Shown here in pieces: positions 55,031 to 62,941 of a stretch of 64,000 bases of DNA; the stretch's first letter is position 1, and every line of letters starts with the position of its first letter. The position numbers were made by a program, and so were the translations under genes. The stretch is from Bacteroidales bacterium (GTDB lineage Bacteria > Bacteroidota > Bacteroidia > Bacteroidales > UBA932), in assembly GCA_017439305.1 (NCBI GenBank), contig JAFSJK010000068.1:62001-126000 (forward strand). Reading direction: 5' to 3'. The notes beneath the pieces are model-generated. The model did not search any database and was not told where the DNA came from. It saw nothing but the letters and a program-made list of their open reading frames with translations.

Positions 55031-55226
55031 CCTTGTCAACGACAATTACCCCCCGGTTTTGTCGTCGAGGTACCAGTAAGCCCCATCCTCGACGACGTTT
55101 TTCCCCGTATTTGTCGTTGAGGCGAGGTAATCGGCGGCCTCAACGACATTTTAAGTCGGTTTTGTCGTCGAGACACAGGTTATCACCACCTTCGACAACA
55201 AAGTCCCCCCATTCTTGTCGTCGAGG
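55031..55226 (+). repeat. REP-like palindromic array, upstream of the transposase (4 units)
   Basis: Four imperfect palindromes of about 36-40 bases. Each has a left arm like CCTCAACGACAA, a 10-16 base centre and a right arm TTGTCGTCGAGG. Right arms start at 55059, 55111, 55162 and 55215 (spacings 52, 51, 53). All are in the same orientation. They share sequence with the array at 56329-56520. Confidence 0.85.
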
Positions 55227-55313
55227 CGGGGCTCCGGAGGAGAAATCATCGATAAGAAAAGCGTAAAAAACGTTAATTTACATACGGAAACGTTAAAACT
55301 TGCGGAGGGGGCA

Positions 55314-55344
55314 TTGACACGATGGGGGATTTCGGTTATGTTTG
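55314..55344 (+). promoter_or_regulatory. Putative transposase promoter (TTGACA, 17-bp spacer, TATGTTTG)
   Basis: TTGACA at 55314-55319 and TATGTTTG at 55337-55344. The start codon at 55349 is only 4 bases further, predicting a leaderless or nearly leaderless mRNA. Confidence 0.55.
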
Positions 55345-55348
55345 CGCC

Positions 55349-56302
55349 ATGAAAAAGTTTGCATCAAAACCGCAGTGGCGGAGCGAGGGGGAGTTGGAGC
55401 GGCGGTTTCTGGAGAGCGGGCCGTTCTTTCATCTTCATACGGAACCATTGACTTCGGACATGATTTTCAAGCAGGAGGCGGAATACATCATCGCCCTCTT
55501 GTATGTGGCCGTCGCGGCCTGGGCGGCGGGGGTCCAGGTCGTGGCTTATGCCTTGATGAGCAATCACTTCCATTTCATCCTCCAAGGGACGGAGGCGCAA
55601 TGCCTGGATTTCTGGGAACGATTCGAACGGCGGCTTTCCCTCTTTTTCACCCGGCATGGGCGGTCGAATGTGCTGAAAGGGATCCCAAGGCCCACGCCGA
55701 CGCCCATCACGACCCTGAAGCAGTTCCGGGACGAGGTCGTCTACGTGGTCCGCAATCCCTTCGTCGTCCAGAAAGGGATCAACCCCCTCGCCTACGAGTG
55801 GTGCTCCGGGTTCCTCTATTTCAATCCGATGCTGTCCTGGATGCGGCCCAGACCTGCGTCTTCATTGACCTGCCGGGAAAAGGCCAAACTGCTCAAATCG
55901 AATGACTTGCGCCTGCCGGAAGGCCTCTCGTTCCTCGACGGCCGCGTCTTCCCGCCCAGTTTCGTGAACTACCGGCTGGTGGAAATCCTGTTCGGCAATG
56001 CCCGGGCATTCGTCCTCCACGTGTTCAAAAACGTGGAAGCGCAGGTAGAGACCGCCCTTCGATTCGGGGAAAGGCCGTTCCTGGGTGACGATGAACTGCT
56101 TCCCGTCGTTATGGGCATCTGCGACAAGGAGCTCGGGACCAAAGGGACCTACGGCCTGACCGAGGAACAACGATATGCCCTGGCCAAAAGACTCAAGGAC
56201 GACTACTACGCCTCTAACGGCCAAATCGCCCGCCTCACCCACCTCCCGCCATCGAAGGTCGATGCCCTCTACCCCCTTTCCGCCAAGAACCAATACGAAT
56301 AA
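55349..56302 (+). CDS. REP-associated tyrosine transposase (RAYT), Y1/HUH family
   Basis: 317 residues from ATG 55349, which follows a promoter motif; an upstream ATG at 55322 lies before that motif. The HUH metal site is SNHFHFILQG (His-x-His), and the catalytic tyrosine is probably in FRDEVVYVVRNPFV. This is the IS200/REP-associated (Y1) transposase pattern, with long C-terminal helices beyond the domain (SFVNYRLVEILFGNARAF), as in RAYTs rather than IS200 TnpA. The gene is flanked on both sides by four copies of a 36-40 base palindrome, the presumed substrate. It probably is immobile itself and spreads the short palindromes. Confidence 0.85.
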   Translation: MKKFASKPQWRSEGELERRFLESGPFFHLHTEPLTSDMIFKQEAEYIIALLYVAVAAWAAGVQVVAYALMSNHFHFILQGTEAQCLDFWERFERRLSLFFTRHGRSNVLKGIPRPTPTPITTLKQFRDEVVYVVRNPFVVQKGINPLAYEWCSGFLYFNPMLSWMRPRPASSLTCREKAKLLKSNDLRLPEGLSFLDGRVFPPSFVNYRLVEILFGNARAFVLHVFKNVEAQVETALRFGERPFLGDDELLPVVMGICDKELGTKGTYGLTEEQRYALAKRLKDDYYASNGQIARLTHLPPSKVDALYPLSAKNQYE

Positions 56303-56328
56303 TACGCAGTAGGCTTGATGTCGATGGC

Positions 56329-56520
56329 CCTTCGAACGACAAATAACGTCGAATTTGTCGTCGAGGCGGGGAATTTGGCAAGGTCGACAACAAATATCCC
56401 CGGTTTTGTCGTCGAGGCAGGGAATCTGGCGAGGTCAACGACAATTATCCCCACTTTTGTCGTCGAGGCGAAGAATTCGGCGGGGTCAACGACGAATAAT
56501 GCCGATTTTGTCGTCGAGAG
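56329..56520 (+). repeat. REP-like palindromic array, downstream of the transposase (4 units)
   Basis: Four palindromes of the same type as upstream, with right arms TTGTCGTCGAGG starting at 56355, 56406, 56457 and 56508, an exact 51-base period. The linkers are also similar (GGCGGGGAATTTGGCAAGG-like), so these are true tandem copies. The 51-base period keeps frames open, giving artificial 17-residue-repeat ORFs. Confidence 0.9.
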
Positions 56521-56545
56521 GAAGGGCGGCTAAAGGGCTGGATGG

Positions 56546-58147
56546 CTAATTGACCGGCCGATTGCCCACCAAGAGGCCGAAACCGGGACGGCGAGGCGCG
56601 TCGGGAACGGGAAGGAGGGCTGGAGACGCTGAGGGAGACACTCCTCCGGTGGGACGACCGGTCTCGACCGGGTTGCCGCCGTCCGCAGCGCGAGTGCCGC
56701 CCGAAACAGGGCCGCCGTCCGCAGCGCGGGTGCCGCCCGAAACAGTGCCGCCTTCCGCAGTGCGAGTGCCGCCCGAAACAGGGCCGCCGTCCATCAGGGC
56801 GAGGGCGGCGGAGAGCAGGGTCTCGTCCGGGTCGCCGAGGGGGTGGCCGTCCAGGGGGTCGTCGTCCAGTTCCACGTCGGGGGCGATGCCGTCGGGCATC
56901 GAGAGGGTGACGCCGTTGCAGTCGGCGTAGCGGGCGTACATCACGTAGAGGCCCCAGTTGTCCAGGTGGGGCTGGGCACGCTCGAAGTCACCGTCTTTCA
57001 GGTACTTTTTCACGGAGTCCAGCCAGTTTTCGGCATTAATCAGGAGACCGGCGCAGTATTTTCCGTAGGTCCGGTTGCCGACGAGGATGACGTCCATATA
57101 GGGCTTGAGGCCGCAAATGAGGCTTTCCGAGGCCGAGGCACTTCCGCCCGTGACCAGGACGTACAGGCGCTTCAGGTCCGGATTGCAGCCTTTCGTGGTG
57201 ACGACCTGGAGGGCATCGTTGACATGGAAGGTGAATCCCGTATCAAAGCAGGTAGGCTTGTCGTCCAGCTCTTCCGCCAGGCTTTCGTTGTAGACTTCCC
57301 GGGAAAAGACGCTCTTCGCCTCCACCTCCCGGACCGGGGCCAGCATCGACGCCAGGACCGTCTCGGCGGTCACGTAGCCGCCGCCGTTGTAGCGAAGGTC
57401 CAGGACCAGGTCGTCGATGCCTTCCTGCGTAAAGCTCCTGAAAACATTGGAGAGTTCTTTGCAGGAGTCGAGGGTGAAGGACGTGTAATGCAGATAACCC
57501 ACTTTCCGGCCGTCCGGACGGTCCAGGATGCGGACCGTGTGGACGGGATTCTCGTACATGTCGACCGCCGTGACCGTAAGGCCCGCGCCGCCGTCCAGGC
57601 CCAGCCGGACCGTCCCGCCCCCGAGAAGGGTGCTGCGGACAAGGTCCCGATAATTGTCCGGGGTCATTTCCCGGCCGTCCAGGGTCAGGATCACATCCCC
57701 GCGCCCGAGTCCGGCCTTCGCCGCCGGCGAGTCTGCATAGACATAGGTCACCACCGCGCAGACTTTCTGGCGGTTCTTATCGACATAATACAGGCTGAAA
57801 TCCATCCCCAGGGTCCGGGTATAGCCGGAGATGCCGCCCTTCATCGCCGCGAAATCATCCGTCAATTCCGTCCAGCGGTCGATGTCCTCCCCCGCCGCAT
57901 CCTTGTACCGGATGGCGGCAATCTTCGCAATCGGCTCCTCCCAGTTCTGCCACGCGTCCATCGCCGGCGAAATCTCGTCGCGCCACAGGTAATACGTGTC
58001 CATCACGTCCCAGGCGAACATATTGACGTCCTGCCGCAGTGCCCGGGTCTCCGGGTCCAGCCGCTTGAACTCGTCCGGCATCGGTTTCCCGCAGCCGGCG
58101 AGCAGCACCGCCAGGAGGGCAATGCCCCAGTTGACCTTGATTCCCAT
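56546..58147 (-). CDS. S41 family C-terminal processing-type peptidase, lipoprotein
   Basis: 533 residues with lipobox LAGC (MGIKVNWGIALLAVLLAGCG). A tricorn/CPP N-terminal helical region (LRQDVNMFAWDVMDTYYLW), a PDZ domain about 95-190 (YVYADSPAAKAGLGRGDVIL) and the S41 catalytic core (DDLVLDLRYNGGGYV; nucleophile Ser in VTGGSASASESLICG; Lys in TYGKYCAGL). The ending is unusual: three 12-residue repeats (GGxVSGGTRxAx) followed by a Pro/Gly-rich tail. It would cleave periplasmic proteins near their C-termini. Promoter motif ends 5 bases ahead of the start. Confidence 0.88.
   Translation of the reverse strand: MGIKVNWGIALLAVLLAGCGKPMPDEFKRLDPETRALRQDVNMFAWDVMDTYYLWRDEISPAMDAWQNWEEPIAKIAAIRYKDAAGEDIDRWTELTDDFAAMKGGISGYTRTLGMDFSLYYVDKNRQKVCAVVTYVYADSPAAKAGLGRGDVILTLDGREMTPDNYRDLVRSTLLGGGTVRLGLDGGAGLTVTAVDMYENPVHTVRILDRPDGRKVGYLHYTSFTLDSCKELSNVFRSFTQEGIDDLVLDLRYNGGGYVTAETVLASMLAPVREVEAKSVFSREVYNESLAEELDDKPTCFDTGFTFHVNDALQVVTTKGCNPDLKRLYVLVTGGSASASESLICGLKPYMDVILVGNRTYGKYCAGLLINAENWLDSVKKYLKDGDFERAQPHLDNWGLYVMYARYADCNGVTLSMPDGIAPDVELDDDPLDGHPLGDPDETLLSAALALMDGGPVSGGTRTAEGGTVSGGTRAADGGPVSGGTRAADGGNPVETGRPTGGVSPSASPALLPVPDAPRRPGFGLLVGNRPVN
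56675..56782 (-). repeat. Three 36-bp tandem repeats in the S41 peptidase tail
   Basis: Units of 36 bases (gccgccgtccgcagcgcgag start on the plus strand) repeated three times with 1-3 changes, then a partial fourth copy. They encode the 12-residue repeat GGPVSGGTRAAD. Copy number may vary between strains. Confidence 0.85.
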
Positions 58148-58152
58148 AGGGG

Positions 58153-58160
58153 CAAAGATA
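58153..58160 (-). promoter_or_regulatory. Putative S41 peptidase promoter -7 element (TATCTTTG)
   Basis: Minus-strand TATCTTTG ending 5 bases ahead of the start codon. A small inverted repeat (CGCGGA-CTA-TCCGCG, 58169-58183) lies just upstream, behind the SusC-like gene, and may be a weak terminator. Confidence 0.5.
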
Positions 58161-58186
58161 CATTATTTCGCGGACTATCCGCGCTT

Positions 58187-60679
58187 TCAGAAGCCGACTT
58201 TCACGCCGAAAAGCACGCGCCGGGTGGAGGGATAGGTAGCCGATTCATACCCGAACCCTTGCCAGGCGAGGGCCAGTTCCGGATCGGTGCCCGGATAGCG
58301 CGTGAACAGGAAGGCGTTTTCCATCGATGCGAACAGGTCCAGCCGTACCCCGCGGAACGGGAAAGCATAGTCCAGCCGGATTTGGTCGATGCGGAAGAAG
58401 GATGCGTCAAGGACGGAATACGGGGAGCGGAGGAAATCAGGGCCATCGACAATGGCATATTTCCCGTCCGGATTGTTTACTGTCCGATAATCTTCCAGAT
58501 AATACCGGGACAGGGCATCGTAATCATCGTGATGCAGGATCGTCTGCCCGCGGTCGCCGTGTCCGGAGACGGTCAGCTGCCAATGCTTCCAGCCCAGCGC
58601 CATCCGCAGTCCGCCGGTCATCGACGGGAAGGCGGAGCCGGTCCAATACCCGTCAGCGTAAGACGGATGACCCGTTTCCGGATCAAACGGGATCACATCG
58701 CGCCCGCCCAGGGGTTCGCCGTCCTTCAAGCACACGGGAACACCCTCATACCAGGAAAAATAACTGATTCCTTTCAGCCCGTCTTCGAAGGTTACCTGGT
58801 TCTTGTAAAGGGTCATATAAGCGGAAAGCGCATAGCGAAGCGCCCCCGCTTCGCCCCGAAGGTCTGCGGACAGCTCCACGCCCCGGTTGCGGAGGTCATA
58901 ATACCTTTTACTTCCCGTAATCAGCTTGTTCTCAACGTCCGGACCGGTATAATAGCCGGCATAATAGCCGGTCAGGCCGTCGTCATGGATGAACCACGAG
59001 GCAGACAGGTCCAAGGCCGCCTTCCCCCACTGGAAGCCGAGTCGGGATGTCAGATCCCGGTGGCGGGCATCCGTGGAGGAGGCCGAGTTGAATACCCAGC
59101 CCGCCCTGGGCATCAACCAGCGGCTGGCGTCCAGCATGGGAATATAGGGATCCGTCTTGGACCAGGAGGCCTTCACGGACCAGTCCTTCCACCACGCCGG
59201 CAGGACTCGCTGCAGCAGCGGCTCCTCGGCCAGGTTCCATCCCAGCGTAACAGCCGGGATGCGGTATCCTTCGCTGGAGAAGAGCTTCTGCTCCCAGGCC
59301 CGATAATAGGAGAATCCCGCTTCATACCGGCCTTTCCAGTCGTAGCCCACCGACAGGACCCCTTCCTTCCATTTCGTTTCGGGGGTATTGACCCCGATGC
59401 TCGTCAGCCCGCTGGCCTCAAAGCCGGCAATACTTCCTCCGGCTTCCAGAAATTTCTCATACGCCGGATCCAGGTACTTCTCCACCACCTGTGCATCATT
59501 TCCGAAGGTAAGACCGTATTCCGTTATATCACAGGCCCCTCCGATGACATGGTTGTCCTGCTTCTCCTTCATCCGGCGGAACGTCCCGTCCACGCGGAGC
59601 CGATGGCCCCGCCAGGTTCCGCTCCATCCCGCTTCGGCCCCCCACTGAAACCATTTCTTCCCTTCGTATCCGGCCTTGGCCGTCAGCCGGTCCGCGTAGC
59701 TCTCAGAGGGATAATCCTCCCAGTAAGCATAGAAAGGATCCGCTTTTCCTCCGGCAAATCCGCCAAAGCCCCGGACGTACAGGCCCGGAAGCGGACGGAT
59801 TTCCAGTTTCCCTTGCACAACCGTTTCGGAGAAATCCGTACGGTCCGTAAACTGAGTGACGGAAAACTCCCTTCGGGTATCAATCGGCCGGGAAACGAGA
59901 TACGTCGGCAACCATGGGGTCACCCCCCTGCTGACCGCGGATTGCCCCCATCGACCCGTCGTCTCCAGCGACAGCCACCGGACCGGACGGTATTCGGCCG
60001 ACCAGGACGCCGCATAGCGACGGTGGGTATCGACCTTGCCGGGATAAGGGCCGTCATTGTCCAGGAAGGAAAACCCGGCATAGGCCGACAACTTCTCCCC
60101 GCCATACTGCGCAAACAGATGATGCCGCTGCAAGAAAGTCGATTCCGGGAAAAACGGGTCCGGTTCCCGGTAAGCGGTTCCGGAGTAACGGTAAGGGTCA
60201 TACCGCTGCCAGTCGGCCAGGGTCATCCGCTCCGGCACATACGAAAGGCGCTGCACCCCGCCCACGAAGTCATACCCCGCATGGAACCCTTTCTGAGAAG
60301 CACGGCGGGTGGTCACAACCACGACACCGGCCGCGGCATCCGGTCCCCACAGGCCCATCGCCGCCGCATCCTTGAGCACCTCGATCTTCTCGATCGACTC
60401 GGGCGCAATCCCGTCCAGCGTCCTCCGCCGCATCCCGTCCACCACATACACCGGCTCGATTCCCGGCAGCACGCCGAGCCCCCGGATGTGGATCGTCGGC
60501 GTCATCCCCGGCGCCCCGGGCGAAGAAATCACCTCCACCCCGGGCTCGCGGGCCGTGAGCATCTCCAGCGCATGCGTCCCGAAAGGACGGACGTCCTGAA
60601 GGGTATCTGCGGGCTCCTGCGCCCAGGCAGCGATGGCTCCTGTAAAAAGAGCAAAGGATATGAACAGTATGTTTCTCAT
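58187..60679 (-). CDS. SusC/RagA-like TonB-dependent receptor, short form
   Basis: 830 residues with signal peptide (MRNILFISFALFTGAIAAWA). The plug domain is clear: TPTIHIRGLGVLPGIEPVYV, VVDGMRRRTLDGI, IEKIEVLKDAAAMGLWGPDA, AAGVVVVTTR. The barrel runs to a final GVKVGF with terminal Phe. The usual N-terminal CarboxypepD-like domain of SusC proteins is absent: the plug starts about 25 residues after the signal. No SusD gene is adjacent. It would import a ligand across the outer membrane with TonB. Start at 60679 is picked for the signal peptide; the long upstream extension crosses an Rhs remnant and is spurious. Confidence 0.85.
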   Translation of the reverse strand: MRNILFISFALFTGAIAAWAQEPADTLQDVRPFGTHALEMLTAREPGVEVISSPGAPGMTPTIHIRGLGVLPGIEPVYVVDGMRRRTLDGIAPESIEKIEVLKDAAAMGLWGPDAAAGVVVVTTRRASQKGFHAGYDFVGGVQRLSYVPERMTLADWQRYDPYRYSGTAYREPDPFFPESTFLQRHHLFAQYGGEKLSAYAGFSFLDNDGPYPGKVDTHRRYAASWSAEYRPVRWLSLETTGRWGQSAVSRGVTPWLPTYLVSRPIDTRREFSVTQFTDRTDFSETVVQGKLEIRPLPGLYVRGFGGFAGGKADPFYAYWEDYPSESYADRLTAKAGYEGKKWFQWGAEAGWSGTWRGHRLRVDGTFRRMKEKQDNHVIGGACDITEYGLTFGNDAQVVEKYLDPAYEKFLEAGGSIAGFEASGLTSIGVNTPETKWKEGVLSVGYDWKGRYEAGFSYYRAWEQKLFSSEGYRIPAVTLGWNLAEEPLLQRVLPAWWKDWSVKASWSKTDPYIPMLDASRWLMPRAGWVFNSASSTDARHRDLTSRLGFQWGKAALDLSASWFIHDDGLTGYYAGYYTGPDVENKLITGSKRYYDLRNRGVELSADLRGEAGALRYALSAYMTLYKNQVTFEDGLKGISYFSWYEGVPVCLKDGEPLGGRDVIPFDPETGHPSYADGYWTGSAFPSMTGGLRMALGWKHWQLTVSGHGDRGQTILHHDDYDALSRYYLEDYRTVNNPDGKYAIVDGPDFLRSPYSVLDASFFRIDQIRLDYAFPFRGVRLDLFASMENAFLFTRYPGTDPELALAWQGFGYESATYPSTRRVLFGVKVGF

Positions 60680-60756
60680 AAGGCTATGGATTAGATTGCA
60701 AATCATAGTATGGCCGCTGCGCCCGGATTTCCGGGGGCAACGGCTTGTAGTCGCCG

Positions 60757-60897
60757 TCATATGCTTCCCGCAAGTGCTGACAGTGGTCCAGCGGCACCTG
60801 CGTCCTTCGCCAGGTACCACAAGTGTACGTACGACGGCCCTGACGCTCCCGGAGGAAGCCCCGTCGGGGTGTAGTAGCCTGCGTCTGTGTGGATCAT
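60757..60897 (-). pseudogene. Rhs core fragment, decayed copy
   Basis: A 46-codon scrap reading MIHTDAGYYTPTGLPPGASG and then S-Y-V-H-L-W-Y-L before diverging. DNA from about 60813 to 60897 is nearly identical to 62220-62306 in the neighbouring Rhs gene, where the same segment is followed by KDHLGNNRVL. Here the reading then turns into unrelated residues and a stop. It is a relic of an earlier Rhs cassette. The rest of 60680-60756 shows nothing recognisable. Confidence 0.75.
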
Positions 60898-60902
60898 CGA
60901 TT

Positions 60903-61343
60903 TCATTCTGATTCCCGATAATAATCAAGATATCTATCCAACACCGGATGTGGTTTTTTTGACATATATGGCGAGCCTCCACGACCAATGGTCAGAAGAT
61001 TGGCCTCGGACAATAAATTGATTTCTTTTATTACTCCAGAACCATATTCTATTATCAATGTGGCTTCCGGATAATACTTCCCAGGTTTTTGTCTACAACG
61101 ATTAATCTCGTTGAGAACACTCTGCCAGTCTTTATTATCTATATCTATACATATGTTTGTACTGGTACTATCCTCTACAAATCTCTTCAAACCAATATAA
61201 GCGATATCTTCTGTACAAAGATTGAAACGCTTTCCGCAACTGCAAACAATAATTACACATGTCATTAATGCTACACGTTGAACAATAATGGAAACTCTTT
61301 TATAAGCCTTTGATAATACCGGGAAGAAATCTTTTATTAACAT
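60903..61343 (-). CDS. Small lipoprotein-like protein, candidate immunity to the Rhs tip
   Basis: 146 residues if started at 61343; an ATG at 61265 gives MTCVIIVCSCGKRF with a possible lipobox (VCSC). The first form adds a basic N-terminal stretch before the same hydrophobic segment. The remaining 110 residues are soluble and unrecognised (DNKDWQSVLNEINRCRQKPG, YPEATLIIEYGSGV). It overlaps the end of the Rhs tip gene by up to 44 bases and is AT-rich like it. Position directly after a toxin tip is the usual place for an immunity gene; envelope location would fit a toxin acting there. No homology evidence. Confidence 0.5.
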   Translation of the reverse strand: MLIKDFFPVLSKAYKRVSIIVQRVALMTCVIIVCSCGKRFNLCTEDIAYIGLKRFVEDSTSTNICIDIDNKDWQSVLNEINRCRQKPGKYYPEATLIIEYGSGVIKEINLLSEANLLTIGRGGSPYMSKKPHPVLDRYLDYYRESE

Positions 61344-62343
61344 TTTTGCCTGGATCTTTTACTATTGAAGCATTATTTAACGATGCGGCTTCTCGGAACA
61401 ACGCGTTTGGTGTAGTTGCTCTCCAAATTAACAATAATTCTTGGCCAGAAACTTTTTCATTTGAGATAGAATTAACACCTATTTTTGCGAAATCCGAACA
61501 ATTATTGAATAAAGCATTGTAATTTGAATTCTGTTTTGCTATTGTTGACAAATTCTCTTTTGCGATAGAGTCGACCTCATAACTGGTTTTAAATTGAATT
61601 ACTCCCTCCGGTTTTCTATTTTCGTTACCAGTAAAATCTGTTTCGATTGCATCATGGAGAGATAACAATCTTTTGTGATAATTTGCGGGCACATCGTCGC
61701 GGAAATTATTAATGCCAACGGACTCCTGTGGCCATAAATCATAGATTGTTACTGTACCATCAGGAACATATCTGGTTTTCTCTTTTCCGTTTTTATCCTT
61801 GTATTTTTCTTGTTTAAAGTTCTCGACTGCAAAAGCCGCATGACCCACTTCACCGTCATCCGTTCTCCAAATAATAAGATAAGAATCCTTCCCGCTCGGA
61901 TCCACCAGATTCACCGGATTCCCCGCACAATACGCATACGGACTGATACTGTAATACTTCTCGCACAGCGGATCCATGGTCGTGAAGCGGTGGAAACTTG
62001 GCGAGAGGTATCGCGCCTCGAAGTCGTAGGTCGACGTGGTGGCATTCCGCTCCTTTCCGCCGTAGCGGTACGGACTGTCGTAGTCACCAATAATAGTCAG
62101 ACCGGATTGATTTGTGACGGAGATAGCGATCTCTTCACCGAAAGGATCGTAATCCTTCCACCCAACCATACTGCCTCCCGCATCCGTCAGCACCCGATTG
62201 TTCCCCAGGTGGTCCTTCAGGTACCACAGGTGTACGTACGACGGCCCTGACGCTCCCGGAGGAAGCCCCGTCGGGGTGTAGTAGCCTGCATCTGTGTGGA
62301 TCATCGTAACCATCCCGTTTTTCAATGCGATAATTCGCTGCAT
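61300..62343 (-). CDS. Displaced Rhs core with LRAT/NlpC-like cysteine tip
   Basis: 347 residues. Residues 1-150 are the end of an Rhs core: YLKDHLGNNRVLTDAGG, YDPFGEE, RYGGKERN, YDFEARYLSPSFHRFTTMDP and SPYAYCAGNPVNLVDPSGK. The tip follows: YLIIWRTDDGEVGHAAFAVE with His168, and about 110 residues later NALFNNCSDFAKIGVNS with Cys282. A histidine first and an N-C motif later is the order of circularly permuted NlpC/P60 proteins (LRAT-like), which act as proteases, amidases or acyltransferases. The gene lacks the long Rhs barrel and secretion region, so it looks like a displaced tip. The tip DNA is clearly more AT-rich than the core. Confidence 0.75.
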   Translation of the reverse strand: MQRIIALKNGMVTMIHTDAGYYTPTGLPPGASGPSYVHLWYLKDHLGNNRVLTDAGGSMVGWKDYDPFGEEIAISVTNQSGLTIIGDYDSPYRYGGKERNATTSTYDFEARYLSPSFHRFTTMDPLCEKYYSISPYAYCAGNPVNLVDPSGKDSYLIIWRTDDGEVGHAAFAVENFKQEKYKDKNGKEKTRYVPDGTVTIYDLWPQESVGINNFRDDVPANYHKRLLSLHDAIETDFTGNENRKPEGVIQFKTSYEVDSIAKENLSTIAKQNSNYNALFNNCSDFAKIGVNSISNEKVSGQELLLIWRATTPNALFREAASLNNASIVKDPGKNVNKRFLPGIIKGL

Positions 62344-62416
62344 AAAAAGCTCTGGATTCTAACTTCTGATAGTGGTGACTTAATCAATTATCTTGCAATG
62401 CTGTAATGAAATGCTT

Positions 62417-62941
62417 TCAAGTCTGATCGGAAAGCCGTATTTCTTTTGATAAAAGAATGGCATTGATAATCTGCAGTACGATTAAGGCAAGATCGTTAAC
62501 ACCCCATAGCAATACATAAATATGTGCGAAATTCGTTGCCTTGGAATTAACTACTCCTAAAGTGTCGAAAAACCACCCATGTATGTATCCATATACGATA
62601 AACAGACCGGCAACTACATTAAGAACAATGTGCAATATCGGGTAGATGATTTTTGTCTCCTTGTATAAAGGGAAGATATTCCTTTTCTCATAATCCACCA
62701 CAACGCACCTCCTTATGTTTCTCATAAGAAGCCATATGACAGTTCCAATATCAGCAGCAATGACTACAAATAGGATCAATGGCAAAATAAAAGTCAAAGA
62801 AGGGAAAACGCCATAAAATAATGTCCCTTGAATTAGAAGAAACAGCAAAGCTCCTGCCTCGAAGTATAATAAGATTGTCGTTATAATTATAAATAAAAAC
62901 TTGCGGCCATTAATCATTCTGCTCATTATAAAGGTATTCAT
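62417..62941 (-). CDS. Four-helix membrane protein, candidate immunity to the lipase tip
   Basis: 174 residues with about four hydrophobic segments (KFLFIIITTILLYFEAGALL, FILPLILFVVIAADIGTVIW, HIVLNVVAGLFIVYGYIHGW, NDLALIVLQIINAILL). I do not recognise the family. It overlaps the end of the lipase-tipped Rhs gene by 32 bases and shares its low GC. An inner-membrane immunity protein would suit a membrane-attacking lipase. Function is inferred from position. The 73 bases downstream, to the next Rhs fragment, show nothing. Confidence 0.5.
   Translation of the reverse strand: MNTFIMSRMINGRKFLFIIITTILLYFEAGALLFLLIQGTLFYGVFPSLTFILPLILFVVIAADIGTVIWLLMRNIRRCVVVDYEKRNIFPLYKETKIIYPILHIVLNVVAGLFIVYGYIHGWFFDTLGVVNSKATNFAHIYVLLWGVNDLALIVLQIINAILLSKEIRLSDQT

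Larger units (their letters stand above)
54882..55348. other. Intergenic stretch between small ORF and transposase gene
   Basis: No gene is seen in these 467 bases. The stretch holds a leader hairpin (54895-54919), a near-consensus promoter motif for the minus strand (TTAATTTG, 54928-54935), an AT-rich patch near 54930-54955, a GC-rich patch near 54985-55030, four palindromic repeats (55031-55226) and the promoter of the transposase gene. Confidence 0.6.

Noticed and set aside
55031..56520. Possible CRISPR arrays
   Set aside because: Regular spacing is present, but the repeated unit is a palindrome with a variable centre, the linkers resemble each other, no Cas gene is nearby, and an HUH transposase lies between the arrays.
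56315..56533. ORF with 17-residue repeats downstream of the transposase gene
   Set aside because: It is the translation of the 51-bp palindromic array; any frame stays open because the period is a multiple of three.
51621..60694. Long plus-strand frames (51621-54719 and 56843-60694), over 1000 codons each
   Set aside because: Antisense to the M6/lipoprotein pair and to the S41 and SusC-like genes; no domains, and no start context.
60680..60988. N-terminal extension of the SusC-like gene to 60988
   Set aside because: The extension crosses an Rhs-derived repeat in a different frame and lacks a signal peptide; the ATG at 60679 gives a clean signal peptide.
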